From positions 3,960,001-4,024,000 of the forward strand of contig JAQISU010000169.1 in the NCBI GenBank assembly GCA_029339505.1: 64,000 nucleotides of DNA. Direction: 5' to 3'. The position numbers were made by a program, and so were the translations under genes. The notes beneath the pieces are model-generated. The model was given only the letters and a program-made list of their open reading frames with translations. It searched no databases and had not been told where the DNA came from. This stretch comes from Unio delphinus (taxonomy: Eukaryota; Mollusca; Bivalvia; Unionida; Unionidae). The stretch's first letter is position 1, and each line of letters opens with the position of its first letter. Below are positions 37,240 to 49,530 of the stretch, piece by piece.

Positions 37240-38412
37240 CATTTCGGTTCTACAATGTTTGGAAGCTTTTGTGTTTGTGTCTCATTTTCTCTCACTCAAA
37301 TTAAGCTCGCCAAACAATGTATTCAGCTTTCCAAAATCTCTTGTACTAAGCTATCTTTGTCCCTTGAAAGTCGTAATGCTTCTCTGCTTTCTAAGTGTTT
37401 TAATATGAAATCTTTAGTAAAATTCAAAGCAAAATATGTACTAGTAGATTTTTGGTACTGATTTCAAGCCGAAGAAGTTCTCATTCTTGAAACAAATGTT
37501 TAATGAATTAATTAAAAAAAAATTACGCTGTGAAGTTTTCAAAATAGATGATAACAGATTGAAGTCTACCTTGTAGAGTTTTGCTGAGTGACATTTGTCG
37601 ATTTCTTTCAAAAGTGATCATCGACGTGATCCGTCTATTCCAGTTTTTATGGCGACTTAGCTATTGTTCTTTAAAAAAAAATAATACGTGTGTTTAATGT
37701 TTTTCAACTATTGTAAGGAGATAATTATGTAAATTGTTTATACAATTTTGACACATCAAATCCTGATAAACGTTACCTATAAGATATTATCCATATTCGA
37801 GTCTATATAGTTTTTGCAAGAGAATTACTGCAAGATAAAATCAACTTTCGTTATACAGTTAAATAAAAGATGCCTTTTGTCCAGGGAGCCAACTTATACA
37901 AGTTAACGCTGTTTGAAAATAGCTTGTTATAACTTTACTCTTTCGTTCAAATGGACACTAATAACCAAATAATACAGAGCTATTTCCTTGAAAAAGTTAA
38001 GTAGATCAAGGAGCAAACTGAATAGCTACCTTTTGTTATAGTGTCCAAGTTTGTTCATTTCATATGTAATTCGTTTACTTCACAGATAGTCGGTAATAAA
38101 ATGTCGTCAGAGCTTATGTTAAATTGTTGTTTTAAAGCATACTAACGTTAAATCTTATATTAACCCACGCACCCTGCTTACGTGCAAAATCAGGGATGTG
38201 GTTGGCATATAGCGAAATCATTCAAAGTATAGAGCCAACGAATACAGGGTCCCACGGGCCCATCCAAACAAATTGTTTTACTATCGAAATAAACTAGGAA
38301 CAGGCAATAAAACATCCATCAAATACCACAATTTTGTCTGACCACAAAATTGTTTTAACATTGCAGGGGCTAGTCGCTAAGCTGTGCATGAGGGACCAAC
38401 TATCGGAGCTAT

Positions 38413-38607
<195 letters not shown>

Positions 38608-38701
38608 GAACATTCACTTTTCTGGAAGCGAGCGCTGTAGGTTCAACTTTGTTACGATTCAATCATAACTATCGACTAGATTGGCCCTCTGTTACTTTTT
38701 A

Positions 38702-38811
38702 ATATCTCTTTCCTATATACCTACCACTGCAATACATCGATTATCTTCCTTTTCGGGAAGGTATCCTAATGTACATTCCGAGATCAGTGGTATATATTCC
38801 GAGATCAGTGG

Positions 38812-38900
<89 letters not shown>

Positions 38901-38956
38901 ACTGATCTCAGAATGTACATTAGTATTGCAGTGGTAGGTATATAGGAAAGAGATAT
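38702..38956. repeat. Near-perfect palindrome with a (TA)n centre
   Basis: The outer arms 38702-38735 and 38923-38956 are perfect inverted repeats of 34 bp. The inner arms (38765-38792 and 38896-38923) match at 27 of 28 with one change. The centre is about 42 TA units. The left side alone carries a 29-bp insertion (38736-38764, with its own CTTCC...GGAAG hairpin) and a 21-bp duplicate of ATTCCGAGATCAGTGGTATA at 38775 and 38797. The whole can fold into one long hairpin or cruciform. Confidence 0.9.
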
Positions 38957-40024
38957 GCATGCTTTATTAAAATATTTGATGACATTTTGTTATGATAATA
39001 TTCCTAAAGGAAGCCATACAGACTATCCCACACACCCGTTCATTAGCATGGACAAGTATGACACTAAATATGGATGTTTCAAATAATATACAAATTAAAT
39101 TGGTAACAACACGTCCAGCACCAAGGAAATCTCAAGAGAATTATACAGAAAATAATAAAACGCTAGGTCCAATTAAATCAAAATGTACACTGTCCGCTAC
39201 TAAAGTATAGTCTAAAAATATAATGTAAAAAAGCCCCCCCCCCCCCCAATGATTAATCATTCTGGCACATACCCTCGTTAAAGGTTTTATATGTCTAACC
39301 ACTTTATTACAATAAATTTTAAAAAACATACTGGACTTTGGAATATTCGCCGTTATAAAACAGCACTGCTGATCTTTTCTGGCTACTCCAAACTAAAACG
39401 AGGAATGACAAAGTCAGAAGCAGAAGTCACGCACGTTTGTGCTCGACGAAATATCGCCCGTGGCGAGCGTTACCTTCGGGTTCTTCCGTCCTCAGAAAAA
39501 AATACTACTCCCCCAAACAGACTTCCCCTCTAGGCGTTTGCCCATATTACTCGCCTCTTACGACGATTTACGTTATATGCATTTAAGGTTTTGTTAACAC
39601 TGTTAAAGCTCACAGGCGTTAACAACGTATAATTTTATGCTGTACATTATATTGTAAGGCCCCTTTTTGGTCCTTAAGGGTGCTACATATATTTGTACAT
39701 AGGAAAAGAGAGTGACGTGTTATAGACGGTCAAAGTTTGGGGTTGGGGCGATGAAAGAGGGCTTATATAATCAACATAAAATCGAGAACAGTTTGACAAT
39801 GTTTAATGAAGTCTAAAATTAAATAAATAAATATGAATTATCTATAGTTATAGTGAACAACCAGATTCTGTAATTATAATATAACAGACTGTATGGGGGG
39901 GGGGGGTAGGGCTGTCAGGTGTGGTGGGAGACAACTGTTACAATCTATTTTTCATGGAACAAATCTATTATTCTTGTTCATTCAGTGTTGTAATATGCTA
40001 TTCTTAAATATCAAAGGTACTCAC

Positions 40025-40082
40025 TCGACGCTTTGCTCTGACAGTTCGAATTTTGGCGCCGACTGTACTCGTCAGTTGTCTG
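40025..40082 (-). other. Possible non-coding first exon below the 40.1-kb promoter
   Basis: If transcription starts about 30 bp below the TATA box (around 40082), the transcript has no ATG before a usable donor GTGAGT at 40024-40019 (preceded by CGA). This would give a 5' untranslated exon of about 58 nt on the minus strand. E2F/CDE-like GGCGCCAAAA and CHR-like TTCGAA sit inside it. The gene it would serve is unknown; nothing in the next kilobases is recognisably coding. Confidence 0.3.
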
Positions 40083-40103
40083 CCCTACAATGATAGCACT
40101 CCC

Positions 40104-40181
40104 CTATTTATAACCTTCCCCCAGACACCACGTGAGACAATTTAGCCAATCGCAGAATGCATGGTAATCTATGTAACCAAT
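40104..40181 (-). promoter_or_regulatory. Core promoter: TATAAATAG, E-box, two CCAAT boxes
   Basis: On the minus strand a canonical TATAAATAG lies at 40112-40104. Upstream of it are CACGTG (40134-40129) and two inverted CCAAT boxes at 40146-40150 and 40177-40181. With a start near 40082 the CCAAT boxes fall near -66 and -97, the usual positions, and their 31-bp step is the spacing typical of paired NF-Y sites. Position and order are what make this convincing; each motif alone would be weak. Confidence 0.55.
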
Positions 40182-40190
40182 CAGTGTCTT

Positions 40191-40267
40191 GTATGGTGTG
40201 CCATGCATTGCATTGTAAACAATACAGTTTTGTATGGTATGCCTTACAGTTTTGTATGGTATACCAT
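40191..40267. promoter_or_regulatory. Three copies of a palindromic ATGGTRTRCCAT motif
   Basis: GTATGGTGTGCCATGC (40191), GTATGGTATGCCTTAC (40232) and GTATGGTATACCATAT (40254) are dyad-like and spaced 41 and 22 bp. The last two lie in a 22-bp tandem duplication beginning ACAGTTTTGTATGGTAT at 40224 and 40246. They sit immediately upstream of the minus-strand promoter and could be a binding-site array, or just a small tandem repeat. Confidence 0.35.
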
Positions 40268-41099
40268 ATCAACATTATAAACACATAAATTACATTATAA
40301 TAAGTAATTGAATGCAGTAGGGCTTGTCTATGAAACAAAAACGAATAGTTTATGAGCTCATGTTTATGTGAAATCAAACTTTATGATGATAACTTAAGTC
40401 TTGAATAATTGAATCGATTCATATAGACGCGGGTTCTACACTTTATGCAGACGACAGCTATTGTCACATCAAATTATGAATTGCATACATCGATACAAAG
40501 TTAATGAAATGATGTTATCACTAAAACATGCAAATTACTTTATTAGTAGTACCCTACTGTCATTAGAGAGAAAAATCACGAATAGCAGCATATAGAGTTT
40601 CGAAATACGAACTCATGCAAATCCAAAATGGCGGACATCGTGATACAGTGATATACGTGGACTTTTCCCATCATGATTTTGTAGGTATTTTACATAAATT
40701 ACAAATAGTAATAGTATAAGAGCATACTATGTGTATCAGATAAGCTAAATAGTACGCTCTGAAAACACTTTATGACAGACCTTCAAAGACGATTTACCGA
40801 AATAACCTCTACCTCGAAATTAGGTTACACATGTTAAGATACGTTGCCAGGATTGACTGTCAGCTTGACAGACCATATACATTATAGATATACATCGTTT
40901 ATATGCTTTGTAAATGAACATTATAATTCATATTCATATGTACCATATTTATAAAAACAACTTAATAGAAGCAAAGACTGAACATTGTTTCCGAGTCAGT
41001 GACTCTAAACATGGTCATTACAATATGTTATATGCCCATAAGGCTTAACATTGTTAACTGCCACTTGGGTAAGCCTTAAAGGCATATAACGTATACTGC

Positions 41100-43274
41100 A
41101 CATATGCTGATGTTGGGAGTGATCATAACATCGTGATCATGAACTTCTGAGTGAGGCTGATTAAAATTAACAAGCCAAAGAACATCATGCTTAAATTCAA
41201 CCTTGAACAACTGAAGGACCCTAACATCTGCAAGTGATTCCAAGCCACAATTGGAGGAAAATTTGCTCTACTCCTTGTGATGGATGTTGATATTAAAATG
41301 ATGAAAGACACTTGCAACACAGTCATAAAAGCAGCTTCATAGACCTGATTGTTCTCTATGTCCCAAAGAAAAAAGCTATGGGTTACATAAGAGATTCTGA
41401 AGTTGTGTGATGCCCAAAGAGACCTCAAAAACACCAGACACACAACAGGGGCAATGGAGTACCGACAATAAACAAAAATATCATAAAAACCTTAAATAAA
41501 GCAATGAAGATCGGATTGGACACAAGTGCACAGAAATAGAGAGCAGTCTGATAAAGAATAACAGTATAAAGGCATTCCAAATTGTGAAAGACCTCACCAG
41601 ATAGTAGCAGCCAAGAGTCAGTACCATTAAAGACGAAAATGGAAAATTCCTTGCAGAAGCAAGTGACATTGCAGAAAGATGGACTGAGTATTGTAAAGAA
41701 CTCTACAACCATCTGTCCACAGGAGACCCAGAGGTGCCTGAAGTTCCAAACTCCACAAATGATGGTGATTTTTCCTCATTCTCAAAGAAGAGGTGAAGTC
41801 AACAATAATATCACTGAAGAATAGGAAGGCAGCTGGAGTAGACAACATCCCAGCTGAACTTATCACGAATGGTGGAGAATCAGTGATAGAGCAACTAACA
41901 AAAATCTGCAACAAGATCTGTCAGACAGGTGAATGGTCAACATAGTGGACTCAGTCACTGATTATAACACTCCCCACCAAAAGCAATCTCAAGCTGTGCC
42001 AAAATTACAGAACTATCAGTTTGATCAGCCATGCTAGTAAGGTGATGCTGAAGATCATCTTGAAAAGATGGAAACCACAAGCAGAAGAAATAATCGCTGG
42101 AGAACAGGCAGGGTTCCGGAGTGGAAGAAGCACAACAGAACAAATATTCAATCTCAGGGTTCTGTGTGAAAATTACTCGCAACATCAACAAGACATCTAT
42201 CATGTGTTCATAGATTTCAAAACGTCTTTGAGTGTGACATGAGGCATTATGGGTCACAATATGGCTTGTACATCAAGTACAGAATGGGTCAAACGTTTAC
42301 CAATATCATGAAGCAGCTATACGCCAAGGCTTCCAATCCAGTAATCGCGCAAGGATTTGTTGTGGGGGACTTGTTCTAGACAACAGCCGGAGTACGTCAA
42401 GCCTGTTCTCCGTTGCCCACGCTTTTCAACATAAACTTAGAGCGCACCATGAGCGAAGCCCTGGAAAACCACCGTGGAACAGTCAGCATTGAAGAGCATA
42501 ACATCAAAACCACCGCTTTGCAGCCTGCCACCTTATTGAAGATCATGGATGAAACATCTTCCAGATTTGACATGGAGTTAAGCGTTGAGAAGACAAAGCT
42601 GATGACAAATAGTGCCAAACAAATCTCAGTCAAGACTAAAGTCAGAGGACAGGAACTAGAAACAGTGAGCCAGTTCAATAATTTCGGTTCCATAATCACC
42701 GAAGATGGATGAAGAACAGAAATGGTGTTACGAGCAGCACAAACAACGGCAGCTATATCAAAGCTAAGAGCCATCTGGAGAGACAATAATATCTGTCTGA
42801 AAACTAAAATCAGACTATTGAAAGCATTAGTCATCTCAATCTTTTTGTAATCATGTCAGGCCTGACACTGACAACAGACGTACAACGAAGAATCCAGGCA
42901 CTTGAAATATGATGCTACAGAACCATCCAAGGCATCTCTTACATGAACCACATCATAATTGAAGAAGTGCACAACACGATCTGGTGCAAAGTACGCCAAT
43001 ATGAAGACCTCCTCACCACCGTGAAAAAGAGAAAGCTTAAATGGTATAGCCATGTCACTAAAGCCAACAGTCTATCCACAACAGTCCTGCAGAGCAGCGT
43101 CCACGGTGGCAGAAGGAGAGGTAAACAGAGAAAAACGTGGAATGACAATATTACAGAATGGACCAGAAAAAGTTTTTCAGAGACACAGGCATTGGCACAT
43201 AATCGAGACAAGTAGAGAGAACTCGTCAGATGTTCAGCAGCATAGCACCTCCACGACAACACTTTGTCAAGAGA

Positions 43275-43313
<39 letters not shown>

Positions 43314-43318
43314 TTTAG
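41100..43318 (+). pseudogene. Dead RTE-like non-LTR retrotransposon (endonuclease end plus reverse transcriptase)
   Basis: Translation in shifting frames follows the endonuclease-reverse transcriptase proteins common in cnidarian and mollusc genomes, often mislabelled craniofacial development protein 2-like. Landmarks: DVGSDHNIV (41110 region), LKDPNICK, AAGVDNIPAELITNGGESV (41834 region), NYRTISLISHASKVMLKII, GEQAGFRSGRSTTEQIFNLR, YHVFIDFK, GVRQACPLPTLFNI-type segment, then LKWYSHVTKANSL and WNDNITEW near the end. It is 5'-truncated, has several stops and frameshifts, and lacks the RT catalytic F/YADD segment between the GTVSIEEHNIK and MELSVEKTKLMT segments, so it cannot move. It ends in (GAT)n at 43274-43313. 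RTE-type clade is inferred from the C-terminus and tail. Confidence 0.85.
43274..43313. repeat. (GAT)n tail of the RTE-like element
   Basis: About 13 GAT units at the 3' end of the retrotransposon, reading as Asp repeats in the final frame. Confidence 0.9.
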
Positions 43319-43319
43319 T

Positions 43320-46300
43320 ATAAACGTATCCGTTGTTAGCGCACGAGATCCTTAACAGTGTCAACAAACGTAGGCTTGAAGGTTTTAACAATGTAGGTAT
43401 CGGATAGCTTCGTCAAGAGACAACACTTAATCCTACTCAGTATCAGAAGGCCTTTCCTAATAATATAAGAAACAAAGAGTAACTTCAAAGATAACGGTGT
43501 AGCGTTAAAATGTTCGGATGAATTATTACCTGATGATGATCAGAAACAGTCAAGAATATAATAGCATAAATATAAAGAATTATGAACTCTACCTTGTTCA
43601 CCTTTTATCACCACTGTATTTATGGGTCTCCCCTTGTTCCCTTAATTAACTATTTTATTTCTGTGCCACCCATGTTCAAATATTTTTCTGTTGAAAATAA
43701 ATCGTATGATAATTAAATTAGCGGCAACCTGTAGAGCACTAACACAACTCATTAGAGAACCATGCATAACAGAATCAAGCGTTAGCAAAAACTGTTAAAA
43801 CATTAACCCTTAGCGCCGCGTTTACGGGGTAGGAGGTAGTAGCCGACTGCCAAACTCTGTAGCGTCAAGGTCATGTATGATACACTAAAGTGGGTGGTAT
43901 TACAGAAAGGCAGACAGATTTAGCTCAAAATGAGAAGAAAAAATAATCTGGACATTTTTGTTTCACTACAAAATACAGAGGGAAAACCTAATATTTTTTT
44001 TTACCTGTTTCCACCCAAAATTCGCCAGTGGTCGGAATCCAAATTTGTGTCCAGATTTTAGACTTTAGGGCCTCATATGTAAGGCAGACAGGTCCGAAGT
44101 GGACACAGGTTAAACTGTGAAAAATATAAGATAAGGTGGACGTTTTTAATAAAGAATCTTCTCCATTCGAAAGTCTAATTTTGCACATTCTGCTCATACT
44201 CGAGCAAAATAACTAATGGAATCATTGCTTTTTAGTACAACTAGGCATTGGGCTAATGGAAAATTGCTTGGAAGTCGATGTATTATAATGTATTTAGAAA
44301 TAGTCCCCAAAATGTGTTTCTTACTCGCATTTCATGCAAAAACAGCAAAAACGTCCAGGGGTCAATGTCTTCAGTCAAAATTACAGAGACGAGTAGAAAA
44401 GAATAGCCAAAAGTTAAAATTACACCGATAGCTATAGCACTATAGAATAAAGAAAGTTCCATAAAAGCTGAACGAACGCCATTTGTGACAAATCCCTTCA
44501 AACTGAATTTAATAATAATAAAAAATAAAAAAATATGTTGGTCCATCTTTTTACATACATTATAATATTTCTGCCGATATTTTTCCGATGCTCCATTTTG
44601 TTATATTTAAATTACAAAATATATTGGAACACTGTTGATAGTTTATATTACTGGATCCAATTCCTCTACCATTGCATCTAATTCAGATTTCTTAAATGTT
44701 GGACCGCCTTTTTTTAGTACATATTGCATTTTATAAAATGAAGAACACAGATTTGAAGGAAATGGTTTTTTTTTCGTATAAAAAAACACATACAAACATT
44801 CATTTTTAATAATACATTAAAAAGCAAAACAAACATACATATTTCTAAAATCCCAAAGTTAAGCAGCAAACAATAAGTTCACAAAAAATATAAATGTAGA
44901 TAAAAACAAGCTCTTTCAAAATGACACATTATACATGTATTTTAAAACACACACAACATATACACAAATATTAAAACTTGTATCAGTTTTCATAGGGCAG
45001 TACGAATGTCAGGATGTGAGAGTTTCTTTTGGCATTTAATGTTTCAACGTATAGTAGAGTTCCTGAAATTATTCCATAAATTTCAATTTTACTTTAAATA
45101 TACGAAAACTGTTGTAAGAATGTAATATACCTTTGCCCGGTGAACGAGCTGTTATTACAAATAACAGAAACAGATACTGTAATAAATTGGAGTATGCGCA
45201 TTTGATAGCACCCCGTTTTAAGGAATTCTTAGATTTGTGTGATTACTTGTGTGATTGTTGGAATTCAGTGCAATGGAAATATCCTTAGCCCCAAATAATT
45301 ACGCAATTACTACGAGTAAACGTCACGGAATAAAGCTTTAGTGAGTTTCCATGATGCCATGTTTGATTAGCATAGGTGTTCGACGCGAGCTTGATGTTGT
45401 AAAGAAAGAAAAAAATCTGAAGGGAAAAAAACATGCAGATTGACAAAAATACCTTAGATTTCCTCCATGACCCGTTCTGACATCGGATCCTCTTTATCAT
45501 ACTAGTACTGTTTTTTTTTTTCACAACTTCAAGATCGCGTCGCGCACATGTGTTCACTAGTAGCGAATTCTGACCAAAACAAGTAGCATAGTTCATTTTA
45601 AAATCTAGTGGTATACATTAGTGGTGCGACTGTAGTGACAGCATTTACGGTAGGAAGCCGATAAATTACACTAGGGAATAAATAAGAAGGGACGCGGCAG
45701 ATACCACTTATGTCACCATGGTGGCAAATGTGGTGCAGTTATATTGGCGAAATGTGCCTGGAAAACACATTGGCTGGCCTAATTTGGCGGAGTTGAAATA
45801 GTGCCCTGTTTAGGGGAGAGTTGTATAGTTATTTGGCAGGTTAAAGATATTTTCATTCATGACCATCAAGCCATCATAAGCAGTCTTCTAGTGGAAATCA
45901 CATATTGATATATTTTCCGATTTTGAAGAATAAGGAAGGTACCAAGATTTGTATGATTGATGGAATGCTGGCCGTGTTGGAAATCTGATTGGTGCCATTT
46001 CTATTTCGTAACAATTAAACATCATAAGAAGCCTTTTGCTGATAAGCGCTATGTCGATACCACGATTTTCAAGACGAACATCAGAGTGGTTCCATTTACA
46101 ATGGCCATCAGATTAGAATCATTGCATTTATTACCAACTTCACATCATATGAAATATTTTAATGAAAACCCCATGCTGATATGAATATCCATTCAAGAGA
46201 AGTAGTGACAAGATTTATTTTCAAGGCGGCTATAGTTTATGTCCGAGCAACACTATCTTCATTTAGGACCAAGTGGACCAATTACTGAATATGTGTGCAA

Positions 46301-46930
46301 AGTTGTATGGCAATCCTCCAATTTGTTTAGGAGAAATAGCGATAACAACTTGCGCTAATGGACATGCGAACGACAAACGATGAACAACAGACCAGTCATA
46401 AGCTCTTCTGGTCTATGACCGGTACAGCCAAACATGGATGGCTATGTAAAATGAAATGCAACAACGAAACACGGACTGTTTTAATTCCATATGTTTTTAC
46501 AACAATGAGCAAAGTTAGAAGTGGAACAACTGTAGTCTTCGCAATAAAAAAGCATGGATGTAGTGTGTTGCAAACATCAATCTAACGTTCTCGTGACTCT
46601 GAGCTATTGTAATTGTAATTGTCAGTAAATTACATTTTAATGGTCATTGTCAGTTTTTACACATCAATAATCATTGTCAGCCTTCAGAACCGAACCGATT
46701 CGGAGTCATTATCTACATGTCTGAAGTCGGCCGCTCTCCCAACAGATGTGGCGACAACTCGGACCATACCACGTATTCACATCCCATTCTTCAGGCGATA
46801 CAACTAAAAAAAAAACAATTATACCAAAACTGAAGCCACATATATTACATTAAATTAGGCCCACACATCTGACGTTTATGATTCCAATGAGTGTTCATTT
46901 AATTATGAGAAGTCCCTGTTGACTGTAAAC
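43320..46930. other. Non-coding stretch with a possible decayed repeat at 46250-46440
   Basis: No exon recognised. Sequence around 46250-46440 (CAAGTGGACCAATTACTGAA, AGGAGAAATAGCGATAACAA, CAGTCATAAGCTCTTCTGG) resembles a dispersed repeat I associate with mollusc genomes, but only one copy is in the window, so this is a recollection only. Confidence 0.25.
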
Positions 46931-47125
46931 AAAAACAATAAAAACTAATACAGCAAAAATGGGGAAAACCCCAGAAAGAACACGTCATAATCCTTTAAAT
47001 AAAAAATATAGGTCATTACATGTGTGGTTGAAATGCGCATTGCTATATCCGGAATTGAATAATATTTTTGGTGTCAGTGAAAGAAATATTGGTAACTTTG
47101 AAGTAATCCACCAAGATATGAATTA

Positions 47126-47225
47126 TTCTTTCAAAAATAAGAAACAAGAAAAATACTCGAAATTGTTGAGGTATGTTCTTTAAAAAATAAGAAACAAGAA
47201 AAATACTCGAAATTGTGGAGGTATG
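47126..47225. repeat. Recent 50-bp tandem duplication
   Basis: Units 47126-47175 and 47176-47225 differ at only two positions (C/A at the seventh base, TTGAGG/TGGAGG near the end). The near identity points to a recent event or an assembly artefact. A small open frame at 46959-47183 ends inside it. Confidence 0.9.
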
Positions 47226-47281
47226 TTTAGACTTTTCATGCAGTCTATGTCGCCTCATGTAAATGTAGTCGATACTGTCAG

Positions 47282-47400
47282 ATTATTATTATTATTATTA
47301 TTAGTAGTAGTAGTAGTAGTAGTATTGTCATTATTATTATTATTATTATTAATATTATTATTATTATTATTATTATCTTCGTCGTCGTCGTTGTTGTTGC
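47282..47400. repeat. Trinucleotide mosaic (ATT/AGT/CGT/TTG)n
   Basis: Blocks of TTA, GTA, ATT, CGT and TTG triplets. Such ATT-rich arrays also form the 3' tails of the L2-like elements downstream, but no L2 3' end is seen before this one. Confidence 0.9.
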
Positions 47401-47519
47401 TGTTCGGATCTATAAGTCTATTTTCAATATTGAATAATATCCTACTTTTCATGCGTGTGTATGCCTCTAATTGATTGTCGGTTTCAAAACCCAGATGAAC
47501 TTAATGTTTGATTCTGAAA

Positions 47520-47720
47520 TGCAAACTATGGATATTTCCACAAAATATGTATTTTTAATGAGAGACTTCAGTACTAAACCTCATACTGAAGATAATTTCA
47601 TAGACCTTGATGATAGTTTCTCACGACAATTGAATTTTGATTATATTGTGCGTGACAACTTTGCGATTTCATCTACATTTAATCAAATACAATCTTGCAA
47701 GACGTTGCTTTCCGATTGAT
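47520..47720 (+). pseudogene. Possible LINE endonuclease remnant
   Basis: The frame 47471-47719 contains FLMRDFSTKPHTEDNFIDLD followed by SFSRQLNFDYIV, which resembles the GDFNART...DF core of LINE apurinic endonucleases with the GDFN asparagine replaced. The match is short and from memory; no reverse transcriptase domain in the same element was recognised after it. Confidence 0.3.
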
Positions 47721-48794
47721 ATTCAGATAAATAATGAAAGTAACAGATAATTTTAAATTTATAAAAGTAAAAACTTTTTTTGTTTTGTTTTGAATGGCAG
47801 ATGTGTGGAGGAATTAACTTTCGGGCTCCAAGATTTTTGAATATTTCTTAAAACATATGAAAGATTTTAGCATCTTGGAACTAGACCCACTCAGCGCAGA
47901 CGGATTCGCTATGTTAATAAAGACGTTGACATTTAATAATAAAACCACCTGCCAAAGAAATATATTTCAAAGTAAAATTTCAAACTGGAGAGAAAAAAAG
48001 TCTCTCTACATTTAAAAAGAGATAATGACAAAATAAATGAGATAAACGCAAATATAAACTATGACCAACAAAACATAATGGGGTAAATGAGGGAACGATC
48101 AACAATATACGTTAAACAATATATCGACTTGCAGTGATTCAGCGCAAAAAGAAAAAACATGCAAGTGAAAACGTTAAAATTGAAGTTAAGAAACAGAATG
48201 AGCGCAAAAGTATACTATAGCTAGAAAAATACACAATGCGATTTTTAAGAGACTCGTAGAACTATAATCAGACCACGAATTACAACATTAACAACTAGAA
48301 TCGTATCATTCAAGAAAGGTTGAGAGAAAAAAGATATCTGTGGAAAATTCAAGCTTATTGAAGCATATCATCTTTTTCTTCTTTTTTCTATCTGATCCAG
48401 TGAATAGTGCACGCTCTTGGCTTGAGAGAACTAGATTAACAATTTATAAATGCACCAGTGTTTTCACCCAAATCTAGAATTACCATTGAATAAAAAATGT
48501 TCAGTATTTTCGGAAAACTAGTCCCTGCGATTGTGAATTTTGAACATAAAGTTTTTCCTGATGAAAACCAATTGAGGTTAAAAGCAAGATATTTATGAAG
48601 TTTTTAAGCGAAGCTTAAAGTTAAATGCACCGAGCATTACTATTTTATCACATTTAGAGCAGGAGAGTATTTGGGAAGGGACATTTTAATATTTATTCTT
48701 AATTTCGTTCATATCAGTGTTAAAACTTCAAAGGCACCAGTGTTTCGATTGAATGAAATTGACCGGATATTTTAAAACGGGTTTGAGAAAGAGA

Positions 48795-49530
48795 CAGCCG
48801 AACTTCTGATCCATGTATCCATGTATCGTAAATATTTTTCAGTTGATGCCACTAAAACACGTGTGTGTTCATTAGTACTTTCAAGACTGGACTAGTGTAA
48901 CTCAGTTCTGTCTGGTTCGCCACAATATCTACTCCAGAAACTTCAAAAAGTTCAAAACACAGCTGCTCGGATCATTTTTAGAGTACCTCGATCAGAGCAC
49001 ACCTCACCATTGATCTGTACCCTACACTGACTATCCATTCGATACAGAATCAAACACAAAATTTGATCTCTGTGCTATGTTACAATGATAGATTCCAGTC
49101 AAAAATACCTATCCGGCCTCACCAGTATGTATACACCAGCAAGATACTTACGCTCCTCTTCTGACAATCGTATACTCATTGTTCCCACTATGAAAATGAA
49201 GTCATATGAACAACGTTATTTTGCATACCTGGGCCCGACGACGTGGAACGAATTGCTCATTGAAAATGGACACAAAGACACAGTGCTCTTAAAACACATC
49301 TTTTTCGACTGCTGGAACAAACTTAGAGACCTAATAATGTTTTTGTATCTTATATGTTTTCAGCATGTTTTTATGCTTTCCAGTTTCATGGTTTTTGTTA
49401 TTTTTTTTTCTGTAGTGTAGTCATATCATTCTATATGTTGTAAAGCGCTTAGCGCTTCTAAAGATTAGGCGCTATACAAAGTCCTCATTATTATTAATAA
49501 TAATATTATTATTATTAATATTATTATGTC
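48795..49530 (+). pseudogene. L2/CR1-like LINE, 3' fragment 1
   Basis: Translates with several in-frame stops to the reverse-transcriptase C-terminal region: RKYFSVDATKTRVCSLVLSR, CNSVLSGSPQYLLQKLQKVQ, NTAARIIFRVPRSEHTSPL, then SDNRILIVPTMKMKSYEQR and AYLGPTTWNELL. The 3' end GTAAAGCGCTTAGCGCTTCT followed by GGCGCTATACAAA and an ATT array (49488-49527) is the diagnostic L2-type tail. 5' truncation to about 0.7 kb is usual for these elements. Confidence 0.9.

Noticed and set aside
41123..42834. Several minus-strand open frames of 95-145 residues
   Set aside because: They are shadows of the plus-strand RTE-like retrotransposon.
49085..49420. Independent 111-residue gene
   Set aside because: It is the in-frame C-terminal part of the L2-like reverse transcriptase.
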